The notes: generated by a model from the sequence alone, not told the origin. 27,892 nt of DNA from HGM13233 sp964478515 (GCA_964478515.1 CAYZIL010000027.1:1-27892), one strand, 5' to 3'. Shown: positions 1-7,722, counted from the first letter of the stretch. Numbers and translations are program-made.

Positions 1-2
1 TG

Positions 3-1136
3 GAGCTGCGGCAGATGCCCTATCTTTACGAGCAGCTGTGTGCCTTCTTTAACGACGCGCAAGAGCAGTTGGCCGACATGCAATTTGAGCGGCTGTCGCG
101 GGCGCGCAGCGACTCGAAAGATTTCGGCGAAAACAGCTTTGACCAAATAGATGTTGTCGATTTTGCCGGCAACGCCGACTTGTCGCTTTCCGACTCGCTG
201 ACGCGTGCGGTCGACAGTATAGTGCGCTACCGCAACACCTACAACATCAGCGGCGCCAACGGCCTGGCAATGTACTTCCCCTACGAGTGGCTTGACTATT
301 ACGAGTCCATGTTCACCCTGCAAAAGCAGCTGGGGTTCGGCAGTGAGTACACAAATTTCTTCAGCAATTTTGTTTCGGTAATGGTCGGCGGTCAGTCTGC
401 CTACCAAAGCACACCCACCGGCGGCACCGGCAGCGAGTCTTCCGACTACACCGATACCGAGTGGTTCGACAGCGCCGCCATTGACAGTTACAGCGGACTT
501 TACGAAAGCCACCAAACCACCTACGAACTGTTCCCCAAAGACGGCGGCTATGCAATGTCGCTGCCCGACGAGGTATGGCTGAGCATAACGTCACTTGAAC
601 TTCAAGTGATGGTCGAGGACGGCAACGGCGGCTACATCGACCTCGGTTCCGACAACATCCTCAGCTTCGACGACGACGGCGACGCGTTCATTAATTTCCA
701 ACGCAAGTGGGTCGCTGTCGGCGGTCAGATAGTTCCCTATTATTGTCTTTACCAGAGCACCGGCGATTACTGGTACACCTACGGCTATTCGCCGGCACTG
801 CTCAACGGCGAGCGCGCCGATATTATTCTGCGCTGGGACGACGATAACCCCGGCGGTTTCGTAGCCGGCGCGCGGCTCTATTACGGGGAAGGCGAGACTG
901 TTTCCAGCCGCAGTCTGATGCAGCTGCAAGACGGTGATGTCATTCAGTTCCTGTGCCGCTACTATGCCGACGCTGACGCGACGGCGGTCGAAAAGCCGCT
1001 GGGAGACCCGATAACCGTAAGCGGCGACTTGACGGTTGACTACCGCAATTTCCGCCACTACGACTGTCTTATCAGCTTTGCGGTGGTTGACATTTACGGC
1101 AACCGCAGCTGGACTAACCTGATAGAAGTCAACTGA
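3..1136 (+). CDS. Clostripain-family (C11) cysteine peptidase, C-terminal part
   Basis: This reading frame is open to the left edge, so the 5' end is missing; about 377 codons are visible. The family comprises secreted or surface cysteine endopeptidases. The visible part has the late-family pattern: helical text around residues 60-85 (DSLTRAVDSIVRYRNTYN), then SGANGLAMYFPYEW, a 'free-standing display of a Tyr/Pro-rich strand' typical of the end of the C11 domain. A Gly/Ser/Thr-rich linker follows (about residues 125-145), then a beta-rich, Asp/Tyr-rich C-terminal domain of about 230 residues that I do not recognise. The catalytic His and Cys would lie upstream of the window and cannot be checked. 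The gene ends 20 bases before a perfect hairpin terminator, so it is the last gene of its transcript. The family call rests on the SGANGLAMYFPY segment. An internal ATG at 15 is probably not the real start. Confidence 0.7.
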   Translation, partial: ELRQMPYLYEQLCAFFNDAQEQLADMQFERLSRARSDSKDFGENSFDQIDVVDFAGNADLSLSDSLTRAVDSIVRYRNTYNISGANGLAMYFPYEWLDYYESMFTLQKQLGFGSEYTNFFSNFVSVMVGGQSAYQSTPTGGTGSESSDYTDTEWFDSAAIDSYSGLYESHQTTYELFPKDGGYAMSLPDEVWLSITSLELQVMVEDGNGGYIDLGSDNILSFDDDGDAFINFQRKWVAVGGQIVPYYCLYQSTGDYWYTYGYSPALLNGERADIILRWDDDNPGGFVAGARLYYGEGETVSSRSLMQLQDGDVIQFLCRYYADADATAVEKPLGDPITVSGDLTVDYRNFRHYDCLISFAVVDIYGNRSWTNLIEVN

Positions 1137-1155
1137 CGACGAAAAAACAGCAGTA

Positions 1156-1195
1156 CAGAGCCGCGGCGAATATTCGCCGCGGCTCTGTTGTTTTC
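1156..1195 (+). terminator. Rho-independent terminator after the peptidase gene
   Basis: A perfect 32-base inverted repeat (1156-1187; arms CAGAGCCGCGGCGAAT and its complement) is followed by the T-rich run TTGTTTTCC. It sits 20 bases after the peptidase stop codon and directly before the next promoter. Confidence 0.85.
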
Positions 1196-1205
1196 CGGAC
1201 ACTTC

Positions 1206-1234
1206 TTGCAATCCGGGGCATTATGGGGTAAAAT
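1206..1234 (+). promoter_or_regulatory. Sigma-A type promoter of the ECF S-component gene
   Basis: TTGCAA (1206-1211), 17-base spacer, TAAAAT (1229-1234). The predicted transcript start near 1241 gives a 5' leader of about 113 bases before the ATG at 1354. Confidence 0.7.
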
Positions 1235-1240
1235 ATAGAA

Positions 1241-1346
1241 GAAATATCGGCACGAAGCCGGTGAGCTATCCAAAACAGGTAAAATGCCACGAAGGCCCGC
1301 TCTATTAACGCGAGGGTGTCTTTGCGGCATTCTCTTGTATTGGAGG
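1241..1346 (+). promoter_or_regulatory. Structured 5' leader, riboswitch candidate of unidentified class
   Basis: Between the predicted transcript start and the Shine-Dalgarno sequence lie a small hairpin (CGGC 1248-1251 with GCCG 1257-1260) and a longer stem. In the longer stem AATGCC 1283-1288 pairs with GGCATT 1326-1331, CGAAG 1290-1294 with CTTTG 1320-1324, and CTC 1300-1302 with GAG 1312-1314. The heptamer CACGAAG occurs twice (1251 and 1289). The long stem ends 10 bases before the GGAGG ribosome site (1342-1346), a position suited to translational control of a transporter. I compared it by eye with the TPP, FMN, cobalamin, THF, preQ1, lysine, c-di-GMP and fluoride cores and found no convincing match. 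Confidence 0.35.
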
Positions 1347-1353
1347 TTTTTTT

Positions 1354-1881
1354 ATGTCTCGCACCAAAGCTACTGTCAGCGCCGGACTCTGCATCGCCCT
1401 GGGTGTGCTGCTGCCGATAATATTCCATTCCGTCCCCAACGCGGGAGCCGTTTTTTTGCCGATGCACATTCCGGTCTTGCTGTGCGGACTTGTCTGCGGG
1501 CCTGTTTACGGCCTCGCCTGCGGTCTGCTCACGCCGCTGCTGTCCTCGCTGCTCACCGGCATGCCGCCGGCCGCTATGCTGCCGCAAATGCTCTGTGAAT
1601 TAGCTGTCTACGGCTTCGTCAGCGGCATACTTATGCGCCGCTTGCGCACCGGAAAACACGCTGCCGACGTCTGGCTTTCGCTTGTCGGCGCCATGCTGGC
1701 CGGCCGTCTTGTTTACGGCACACTCAATGCGCTGATATTCCGCGCCGGCGAATACTCGCTGTCGGTCTGGCTCAGCGCCGCTTTTGTCACCGGTCTGCCG
1801 GGCATAGCCATTCAGCTGGTACTTATTCCGCCGCTGGTATTGGCGCTGGAACGCTCAAAGCTTATTCCCGCCGCTGCGTAA
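1354..1881 (+). CDS. ECF-type transporter S component (vitamin uptake)
   Basis: A 175-residue, very hydrophobic protein with about six membrane segments. It has the S-component pattern: basic N-terminus, a first helix containing GLCIALGVLLP, then LPMHIPVLLCGLVCGPVYGL and PLLSSLLTGMPPAAMLPQM. It would give substrate specificity to an energy-coupling-factor importer, pairing with EcfT and the EcfA ATPases, which are not in this window. The start is set by GGAGG at 1342-1346, 7 bases before the ATG. The gene has its own promoter and a structured leader. It converges on the DUF3842 gene, with 14 bases between the stop codons and a GC-rich imperfect hairpin there. The sequence resembles a subgroup often proposed to take up pantothenate or a related vitamin. 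This is a recollection, and the substrate cannot be decided here. Confidence 0.85.
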   Translation: MSRTKATVSAGLCIALGVLLPIIFHSVPNAGAVFLPMHIPVLLCGLVCGPVYGLACGLLTPLLSSLLTGMPPAAMLPQMLCELAVYGFVSGILMRRLRTGKHAADVWLSLVGAMLAGRLVYGTLNALIFRAGEYSLSVWLSAAFVTGLPGIAIQLVLIPPLVLALERSKLIPAAA

Positions 1882-1895
1882 AGGCGCGGCGGTAT

Positions 1896-2306
1896 TCATT
1901 CTCCGAGCAGTTTTTTTATCTCCACCACTGCCGCGGCAACGCTCTGCGCCAGCGGCACCGAGGGCGTCCCGGCCACAACAATGCCACAGCTGCTGACGGG
2001 CACAAGCACCTTTTGTGCCCTGCTTTGGCAGACCGCCTGTGCCATTGCCGGTGTTATTTCGCCGAGCAGCGAATCGGCGGCGATTATACCCATCGGCCCG
2101 GCAATTATGTCCGCGCTGCGGCAGGTGACACAGACGGGATTTTCGCCGCTGGCGCCGCGGTCAGCGCCGGCCTTCATCATTGCCGACGTGGCAATTGAAT
2201 TGGTACCGACGGCTATTATTTCCGCCGCGCAGCCGGCTCTTTTGAGCGCGGCGGTCAACTCGCTGCCAATGCGGCCGCCCTGGCCGTCAATAATTACTAT
2301 TTTCAT
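1896..2306 (-). CDS. DUF3842 family protein
   Basis: A 136-residue small soluble protein of unknown function. It begins with MKIVIIDGQGGRIG, a nucleotide-binding-like beta-loop-alpha motif, followed by AVGTNSIATSAMMKAGAD and GPMGIIAADSLLGEITPAMA, which are the hallmarks of DUF3842 as I know it. The length is normal for the family. The gene is monocistronic and convergent with the ECF S component; the ribosome site is weak (an AGAG sequence upstream of the ATG). A good promoter lies just upstream on the same strand. I do not assign a biochemical role. Confidence 0.85.
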   Translation of the reverse strand: MKIVIIDGQGGRIGSELTAALKRAGCAAEIIAVGTNSIATSAMMKAGADRGASGENPVCVTCRSADIIAGPMGIIAADSLLGEITPAMAQAVCQSRAQKVLVPVSSCGIVVAGTPSVPLAQSVAAAVVEIKKLLGE

Positions 2307-2341
2307 CGCTAATCATTTCTCTTTGCTTTTATTTTTATGAC

Positions 2342-2370
2342 ATTATAACATTGCGCGCCAAGTGCGGCAA
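2342..2370 (-). promoter_or_regulatory. Promoter of the DUF3842 gene
   Basis: Read on the minus strand: TTGCCG (2370-2365), 17-base spacer, TATAAT (2347-2342). The predicted start is near 2335, about 30 bases before the ATG at 2306. Confidence 0.65.
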
Positions 2371-2460
2371 GCTGCGGCAAACATAACCATTACCACACCC
2401 AAAGGCGCGGTTTACCCAAACCCGGTATGGTCAAAATATTGCCGACTTCTTAAAAGGCTT

Positions 2461-2660
2461 TTGCAACAGCAAACACACTTACTTTAAATTAAGCAAAAGA
2501 CCGCTGTGTTCAAGACACGAAGAACATTTTTTGTAAGTTACCAACGTAACGCGATGGGTCTTTTCATGCTCACCGACGCCTTATTCCCCCCTAACGGCAA
2601 GAGAAAAGCCCCTTAAACCCCTTTGAGCTTCGCGCCGCCGGCGCGAAGCTCATTTTCGTT
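2461..2660 (+). ncRNA. Candidate orphan structured RNA with its own promoter and terminator-like hairpin
   Basis: No protein gene fits the stretch 2371-2757. Inside it is a promoter-like pair, TTGCAA (2461-2466), 17 bases, TTAAAT (2484-2489). Its predicted start (about 2496) falls on the first base of a closing stem: AAAAGACC 2495-2502 pairs with GGTCTTTT 2557-2564. Inside the stem are a small hairpin (GTGT-TCAAG-ACAC near 2506-2518) and another (GTTAC-CAAC-GTAAC near 2537-2550). After a single-stranded tract containing a C6 run, a 12-bp hairpin (2625-2651) followed by ATTTTCGTT could terminate a transcript of about 160 bases. The family is not recognised, and transcription from the other strand is possible. 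An 8-bp closing stem could arise by chance, so confidence is low. Confidence 0.3.
2624..2652. repeat. GC-rich inverted repeat (12-13 bp arms, 3-base loop)
   Basis: TGAGCTTCGCGCC - GCC - GGCGCGAAGCTCA. It may be the terminator of the RNA candidate above, or a dispersed palindromic element. Only one copy was noticed in the window. Confidence 0.6.
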
Positions 2661-2757
2661 AGCTGTGCTTTTGTATTCGCCGGGCGTCTAAGCGCGCCCG
2701 CGCGGCGGCCGGTTCTTGAACCCGGCGCTGCGGCGGCGCGTTCGATGAAAAAAAAAG

Positions 2758-2793
2758 AAAAAGCACCGGCAGCAAAAGCTGCCGGTGCTTTTT
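2758..2793 (-). terminator. Terminator of the sugar ABC transporter operon
   Basis: Perfect stem AAAAAGCACCGGCAGC - AAAA - complement. On the minus strand it ends in a run of U residues interrupted once. It lies 22 bases after the stop of the binding-protein gene. Confidence 0.9.
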
Positions 2794-2814
2794 ATGTCCT
2801 TGGTGAAACCGAGC

Positions 2815-3798
2815 TTATTTAATCGCGTCGACCTCTTCCTGGGTATAGCCGTGGATGTTCATCAGGATGTCGTCAACTTCGGCGGTCGTGACCAGCGAGC
2901 TGGGCAGACGAACGCTCTCAACTTCCTCACCGGCAATCAGCTTCGCGGCGTAGTCAGCGGCGCCGTGGGCATAGCCGAGAGTATCCTGCGCAACACTGGC
3001 GGTCAGCATGCCCTGTTTGAGGGCGATGCAGCCGAGTTCGTTGGCGTCAACGGAGAAGACCTTGATGTCGGTACGGCCGGCATCCTGCATGGCCTGGATT
3101 GCGCCCAGAGCCATATCGTCGTTAGCGGCGAAGATGACTTCGATCTCGGGGTTGGAAACGAGCCAAGCCTCGACTATCGGCAGAGCCTCAGAGGTGGACC
3201 AGTTAGCGGTCTGGTCGTCAACGATGTTGGCGCCAATGGCCTCAAGACCATCCACATAGCCCTGGTGACGTCCGTCAGCGTGGAACGTGCCGTCGATGCC
3301 GCGAAGCAGCGCAACGTTGGTTCCCTCTTTGACGATGCCCTGCTCAACAGCGTAGTCAACAAGCAGCGTGCCCTGCTGGACAGGATCAGCGTCCAGATAG
3401 TAGCTTTCGCCGTCGTCATTGACGCTGCCGACGGTGATAACGACGTTGACGCCGGCGGCGACAGCGTCCTTAATCACCTGGACAGGCGAGTCAGGATCGT
3501 TCTGCTGAAGGATGATAACGCTAAAGCCATCGGCAACGCAGGTCTCGATAAGGTTGTTGATGGTGTCGTTGCTCATCTCGCCGTCAAAAGTCTCGATGGT
3601 GTACTGGTCGGTGTAGTTCTCCTCATAGTACTCCTGGAACTTCTGCATTACGAGATAGCAATAGGTGTCGGTGTAGCCTTTGCAAATGAAAGCGACTTTG
3701 GGAAGATCGCTGTCACTGCCGCCTTCCTGACCGCCGGAGCACGCTACGAGAGCGAACACCATGACGAGAGCAAGAAGGATCGCAAGGATCTTTTTCAT
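2815..3798 (-). CDS. Sugar ABC transporter substrate-binding lipoprotein (RbsB-like)
   Basis: A 327-residue periplasmic-binding-protein type I fold. The start chosen is MKKILAILLALVM, with GGAGG 7 bases upstream, rather than an ATG 39 bases earlier. A lipoprotein signal ends in LVAC (lipid-modified Cys20), followed by a Gly/Ser/Asp linker. The mature protein shows the family features: PKVAFICKGYTD (first strand and ligand loop), DGFSVIILQQNDPD, AGVNVVITVGSV and VIFAANDDMALGAIQAM. It should sit on the outer face of the membrane and deliver a sugar or related small molecule to the permease encoded immediately upstream. It is the last gene of the ATPase-permease-binding protein operon and is followed by a strong terminator. 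The 71-base gap before it may allow separate, higher expression. The ligand cannot be told, and no sugar-processing gene accompanies the operon. Confidence 0.92.
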   Translation of the reverse strand: MKKILAILLALVMVFALVACSGGQEGGSDSDLPKVAFICKGYTDTYCYLVMQKFQEYYEENYTDQYTIETFDGEMSNDTINNLIETCVADGFSVIILQQNDPDSPVQVIKDAVAAGVNVVITVGSVNDDGESYYLDADPVQQGTLLVDYAVEQGIVKEGTNVALLRGIDGTFHADGRHQGYVDGLEAIGANIVDDQTANWSTSEALPIVEAWLVSNPEIEVIFAANDDMALGAIQAMQDAGRTDIKVFSVDANELGCIALKQGMLTASVAQDTLGYAHGAADYAAKLIAGEEVESVRLPSSLVTTAEVDDILMNIHGYTQEEVDAIK

Positions 3799-3869
3799 GT
3801 TTTTCCTCCAAAATATATTACAAACACGTGCCGGCACTGCGCCGGAACGGATTTGTGCTGAAAGGGTGC

Positions 3870-4868
3870 TCAGTTCCTTTTTCCGCCCTTGGTCATGGTG
3901 TCGACAACAACGGCCGCCACTATGATAACGCCGGTAACTATCTGCTGATAGTAGGACTGAACGTGCATAAGCGTAAGGATGTTGGCGATCATACCGGTAA
4001 TAAACGAACCGATTACAGTACCGGTAATGCTGCCCACACCGCCGGCAAGCGAGGCGCCGCCGATGATGGCCGCGGTAATGGCGTCGAACTCAAGGCCAAC
4101 GCCCTCGGCCGGCTGTCCGGAATTGAGGCGCGTCATAAACAGCACGCCGGCAATGGCAACGCAGACCGCGTGGTAAATGTAAGCTTTTATAATTACGGCG
4201 TCGGTATTTATGCCGGCCGCCTTAGCGGACTGGATGTTGCCGCCGATTGCGTAAAGATATTTGCCCATTCTTGTCTGGGTCAAAAGCAGCCAGGTAAGTA
4301 TCACGAAGAATATCATGAACAGCACCTGGTAGGGAATTACGCCGAACAGCTTGCCCTGGCCGAGAACGGCAATGCCGCCTATCTGTTTGATAACCTTTGC
4401 CTCGGTGTACATCAGCGCCAGGCCGCGCGCCGCGGTCGAAATGGCCAACGTGACAATAAAGGCCGGAGCGCGGAGCTTGGTAATTACCAGAGCCGAGCCG
4501 CCGTACATGACAAGGCTTATAAGAATGCCGAAAAGTATCGCCAAAATTATGCTCAGCGCTACGTTGAGACCGGCATTCTCGGTCAACTTCTTAAATGTGC
4601 CCAGAATAACGCAGCCCAGCAGCGCGACCATTGAGCCGGCTGACAAGTCGGTGTTGCCGGTAATAATCAGCAGCGTAATGCCGCAGGCGATTATTGTCAC
4701 AACCGACGTCTGGGTAAGCATGTTTATGATGTTTGCTCTGCTGAGAAACACCGGCGAAAGGAATGAAAACACTATAACGAAGAGAACGAGAATGAGCAGT
4801 ATGCCGACTTTATTGTAGACGTCGACAAATGTCAGTCTCTTTTTCTCTGTCCCGGGTGTTTTGCTCAT
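3870..4868 (-). CDS. Sugar ABC transporter permease (RbsC-like, BPD_transp_2)
   Basis: A 332-residue integral membrane protein with about 8-10 hydrophobic segments. Family landmarks are LSRANIINMLTQTSVV near residue 43, GITLLIITGNTDLSAGSMVALLG (residues about 63-85), the EAA-like cytoplasmic loop with AAGINTDAV (about 193-201) and AAIIGGASLAGGVGSITGT (about 264-282). It forms the channel of the importer encoded here. Its ATG overlaps the stop codon of the ATPase gene (ATGA), indicating translational coupling. Confidence 0.93.
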   Translation of the reverse strand: MSKTPGTEKKRLTFVDVYNKVGILLILVLFVIVFSFLSPVFLSRANIINMLTQTSVVTIIACGITLLIITGNTDLSAGSMVALLGCVILGTFKKLTENAGLNVALSIILAILFGILISLVMYGGSALVITKLRAPAFIVTLAISTAARGLALMYTEAKVIKQIGGIAVLGQGKLFGVIPYQVLFMIFFVILTWLLLTQTRMGKYLYAIGGNIQSAKAAGINTDAVIIKAYIYHAVCVAIAGVLFMTRLNSGQPAEGVGLEFDAITAAIIGGASLAGGVGSITGTVIGSFITGMIANILTLMHVQSYYQQIVTGVIIVAAVVVDTMTKGGKRN

Positions 4869-6400
4869 TTGCTGTTACCTCCAACTGCTAATTGCATGAC
4901 AGATTTCGCGTTTATCTCTCCCTTGTTCAACTCGCCGCTGATTTGGCCCTGGCAAACTACCAGCACGCGGTCGCTCATGCCAATGAGCTCTTCGAGGTCG
5001 GAATCTATCAGGATGATGGAAACGCCTTTTTCGCACATTTGGTGCATCAATTTATATATCTCGTACTTGGTGCCGACGTCAATACCGCGCGTCGGTTCGT
5101 CAAGGATGAGCACTTTCGGTTCGACAGACAGCCACTTGCCCAGCACTACCTTTTGCTGGTTGCCGCCGGACAGAGTCTCGACCTTTGTTTCGGGCGACGG
5201 AGCTTTAACGTCGAGCAGCTTTATCATTTTGTCGACAAGTTCTTTTATTCCCTTGTGGTTGAGCCAAAAGCTTTTGAAAATGTGGAAATAGGACACCAGC
5301 GCAATATTTTCGGAAACCGAACTTATCAGGTTCAATCCCTCGCGGCGGCGGTCCTCAGGCACCAAAACAATGCCGTTGGAGACGGCGTCGTTGACGGTGC
5401 GGATGCTCAGCTTTTTGCCGTTCAAATAAACATCGCCGCTGTCCTTTTTGTCCTGTCCCATTATAGCGCGGGCTATTTCGGTACGGCCGGCGCCGATAAG
5501 GCCGGATATACCGAGTATTTCGCCGCTGCGCACGGAAAAATTGACGTCTTTAAAGACATCGCCGCTGTTGAAATTTTCGACCTTAAAAACTTCTTCGCCG
5601 ATTTTTAGGTCTTTTTTGGGATAGACCTCGGTCATTTTCCGGCCGACCATCTTTTCGATGATGTCGGGAATGTCGGTCTCGCTGGCCGGCATGGTGGCAA
5701 TATGCTCGCCGTCACGCAGCACGGTAATATAATCGGCCACGCGGAATATTTCGTCCATCTTGTGGCTGATGTAGATAATGGTTATTCCCGCCTCGCGCAG
5801 CTCGAATATCTTTTTAAACAGGAAATCGACCTCGTTCTCGGTAAGCGACGAGGTGGGCTCGTCCATCAAAATCACCTTGGCGTTGACGGAAATGGCCTTG
5901 ACTATTTCCATCAGCTGCGCTTCGGCTACCGACAGCGTCTTCATTTTGCTGCTGAGCTTAAAGTTCAAGCCCTGCTGTTCAAGGTATTCCTTGGCCTTAA
6001 CGGCCATCTCTTTGCTGTCGACCGTACCGGGCAGCTTGCCGGGCAGTTCGCGGCCGAGGTACATGTTTTCGAGCACAGTCATCTCGGGGATGATGTTGAG
6101 CTCTTGATAAATCATTGAGCAGCCGGCTTTCAGCGCGTCCGACGGACCGCTGACGTGCATGGGCTCGCCATTAAAAAACACCTCGCCCTCATCAGCCTTA
6201 TAAAGGCCGTTGATGATTTTAAGCAAAGTAGATTTTCCCGCTCCGTTCTCGCCGACCATGACGTGAACGCAGCCCTTTTTGATTCCGAAGTTGACGTCGT
6301 TGAGCGCGCGTACACCGGGGAATCTTTTGGATATGTGGCGGAACTCGAGAATGTAATCATCGCTTTCGGGTACCGCTTTGGTAACTTTGGTATTCTCCAT
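4865..6400 (-). CDS. Sugar ABC transporter ATPase, duplicated domain (RbsA/MglA-like)
   Basis: A 511-residue cytoplasmic ATPase with two nucleotide-binding domains. The start is MENTKVTK, preceded by GGAGAGG; an upstream in-frame ATG at 6472 lacks a ribosome site and lies at the transcript start. Domain 1 has Walker A GENGAGKST (50-58), signature LSVAEAQ (156-162) and Walker B VILMDEP (176-182). Domain 2 has the degenerate P-loop GLIGAGRTE (300-308) that is normal in this subfamily, signature LSGGNQQ (410-416) and Walker B VLILDEPTRGIDVG (430-443). It powers uptake together with the permease and lipoprotein that follow. It is the first gene of the operon, with a TTGCAA/TATAAT promoter about 70 bases upstream. 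Confidence 0.95.
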   Translation of the reverse strand: MENTKVTKAVPESDDYILEFRHISKRFPGVRALNDVNFGIKKGCVHVMVGENGAGKSTLLKIINGLYKADEGEVFFNGEPMHVSGPSDALKAGCSMIYQELNIIPEMTVLENMYLGRELPGKLPGTVDSKEMAVKAKEYLEQQGLNFKLSSKMKTLSVAEAQLMEIVKAISVNAKVILMDEPTSSLTENEVDFLFKKIFELREAGITIIYISHKMDEIFRVADYITVLRDGEHIATMPASETDIPDIIEKMVGRKMTEVYPKKDLKIGEEVFKVENFNSGDVFKDVNFSVRSGEILGISGLIGAGRTEIARAIMGQDKKDSGDVYLNGKKLSIRTVNDAVSNGIVLVPEDRRREGLNLISSVSENIALVSYFHIFKSFWLNHKGIKELVDKMIKLLDVKAPSPETKVETLSGGNQQKVVLGKWLSVEPKVLILDEPTRGIDVGTKYEIYKLMHQMCEKGVSIILIDSDLEELIGMSDRVLVVCQGQISGELNKGEINAKSVMQLAVGGNSK

Positions 6401-6477
6401 TAGACCTCTCCAACGACTGGGGATTTGCGTTTTCCAGTGTTTTTCTATTGTGTTTTGCCGGGTTCTTAACAAGGGTG

Positions 6478-6506
6478 ATTATAGCACAGTGGTTGTGATA
6501 TTGCAA
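6478..6506 (-). promoter_or_regulatory. Promoter of the sugar ABC operon
   Basis: On the minus strand: TTGCAA (6506-6501), 17-base spacer, perfect TATAAT (6483-6478). The predicted start is near 6471, giving a 70-base leader. Confidence 0.8.
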
Positions 6507-6543
6507 GTTAATTTGCGTAGTGAAAGGCGCGATTTTGTACAAC

Positions 6544-6559
6544 GTTACCAGATTGTAAC
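6544..6559. promoter_or_regulatory. Inverted repeat upstream of the ABC operon promoter, possible operator
   Basis: GTTAC (6544-6548) and GTAAC (6555-6559) are separated by six bases; they can also be read as direct TACCAG/AACCAG half-sites. The centre lies about 80 bases upstream of the predicted transcript start, which would suit an activator. The regulator is unknown. The rest of the stretch 6401-6731 is AT-rich and holds no gene. Confidence 0.25.
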
Positions 6560-6669
6560 CAGTTTAATTTTGGAAATCAATTTTTTGCGGGGTTTTGCCC
6601 ACTCATTTGGGTTAATATTTCGGCAACAAATCAGCGTGTTACCGCAGCGCTATTTTTTTATATTCCAAT

Positions 6670-6711
6670 TAAAAAGCAGCTCTCCGCCACCGTGGTATGC
6701 GAAAGAGCTGT
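6670..6711 (-). terminator. Terminator of the second sugar-binding protein gene
   Basis: CAGCTCT (6677-6683) pairs with AGAGCTG (6704-6710), with additional inner pairing. On the minus strand the stem is followed by CTTTTTAATTG. It lies 21 bases after the stop codon and separates this gene from the ABC operon promoter. Confidence 0.75.
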
Positions 6712-6731
6712 GTGGTTTTAGAATGACAGAA

Positions 6732-7685
6732 TCAAAGTGTAATCATTTTGTAATCTACCATATAGTATTTGTCGTTTTGCTCACCGTGAATATAACGCAC
6801 GGCGGCCTCGGCGGCTTTGCGCGCTTGCACGGAATAATCGTCCTGGACCGTGCCGGTCATAAGACCGCTGCGCACCATCTCGCAGCCGTCCGCGGTGCCG
6901 CCGCAGCCGACGAGATAAATATTTGTGCCGACTGTACGGCCGGCCTCGCTTATTGCCTGCTGCGCGCCGGCGGCCAATTCGTCGCTGCTGCAGAATATTA
7001 CATCTATAGCGCTGCCGGCGGCAAACGCCTGCACCGCCGTGTCGTAGCCCTGTTGTTCGCTGCCGCTCGGACATTCGCCCTCGTATACGCAAACGGGTTC
7101 CAGCCCGGCGTCCTCAAGCGCCGCAACAGAATACTCGCGGCAAACCTGCGTCTGTTCAAGCGCAGAGTCGCCGTATATCATTGCATAATTGAGCGCGCCG
7201 TCACGGTTGATGTCGCCGAGCGTGACAAGCTCGGTAATAATTTGGCCCTGCAGCGTGCCGGACTGGCTTATTTCGGAACCCACGTAACAAATGTTATCTG
7301 ATTTTGCCATGTTGTTTTCCGCCGGCTCGCGGGAAATATATACGACCGGCATACCGGCCGCGTCGGTGCGCGCCGTTATTTCTGCGGCTCTGTCCGGCTG
7401 CACGGGGCAGACAATAAGAGCGTCGACTCCCTGCTCAATAAAAGCTTCCACCTGTTGAATCTGGGTATTCCAGCTGTCCTGGGCGTCGGCTACCAGCGGT
7501 TCGTATTCCCTGCCGCTGCCTGACAGTGAGACAAAACTGCCGGTAAGCGCAGTTGCGTAGTTGGTCATGAACTCGCTGCTGTTGTTGAGACAAACGCCCA
7601 CAACATAGTGTTGAGACGACTCGCCGCAAGCACACAGCGCCAGCATCAATACTGCGCTCAGCAATACGCAGATAATTTTTTTCAT
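6732..7685 (-). CDS. Second sugar-binding lipoprotein (periplasmic-binding protein 4 family)
   Basis: A 317-residue protein. The signal peptide ends in the lipobox LCAC (Cys20). The type I binding-protein fold is shown by YVVGVCLNNSSEF, EAFIEQGVDALIVCPVQ, AGMPVVYISREP, IDVIFCSSDELAAGAQQAI and LMTGTVQDDYSVQARKAAE. The start has a GGAG ribosome site upstream. It shares the family of the binding protein at 2815-3798 but is clearly divergent from it. It lies just upstream of the ABC operon on the same strand, yet has its own promoter and terminator. It could feed the same permease with another ligand, act as a sensor partner, or serve a transporter elsewhere. Family call certain; role inferred. 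Confidence 0.88.
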   Translation of the reverse strand: MKKIICVLLSAVLMLALCACGESSQHYVVGVCLNNSSEFMTNYATALTGSFVSLSGSGREYEPLVADAQDSWNTQIQQVEAFIEQGVDALIVCPVQPDRAAEITARTDAAGMPVVYISREPAENNMAKSDNICYVGSEISQSGTLQGQIITELVTLGDINRDGALNYAMIYGDSALEQTQVCREYSVAALEDAGLEPVCVYEGECPSGSEQQGYDTAVQAFAAGSAIDVIFCSSDELAAGAQQAISEAGRTVGTNIYLVGCGGTADGCEMVRSGLMTGTVQDDYSVQARKAAEAAVRYIHGEQNDKYYMVDYKMITL

Positions 7686-7722
7686 CTTTTGCTCCTTCGC
7701 GAAGGTAATATCTCTTCTTCAT

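Noticed and set aside
1241..1346. Cobalamin or c-di-GMP riboswitch identity for the ECF leader
   Set aside because: Fragments such as CCGGTGAG and GCCAC are suggestive of cobalamin elements, but the required core segments are absent and the leader is too short. Left as unidentified.
2785..3861. A 358-codon plus-strand open frame
   Set aside because: It lies exactly opposite the sugar-binding lipoprotein gene, which has a lipobox, a ribosome site and clear family motifs.
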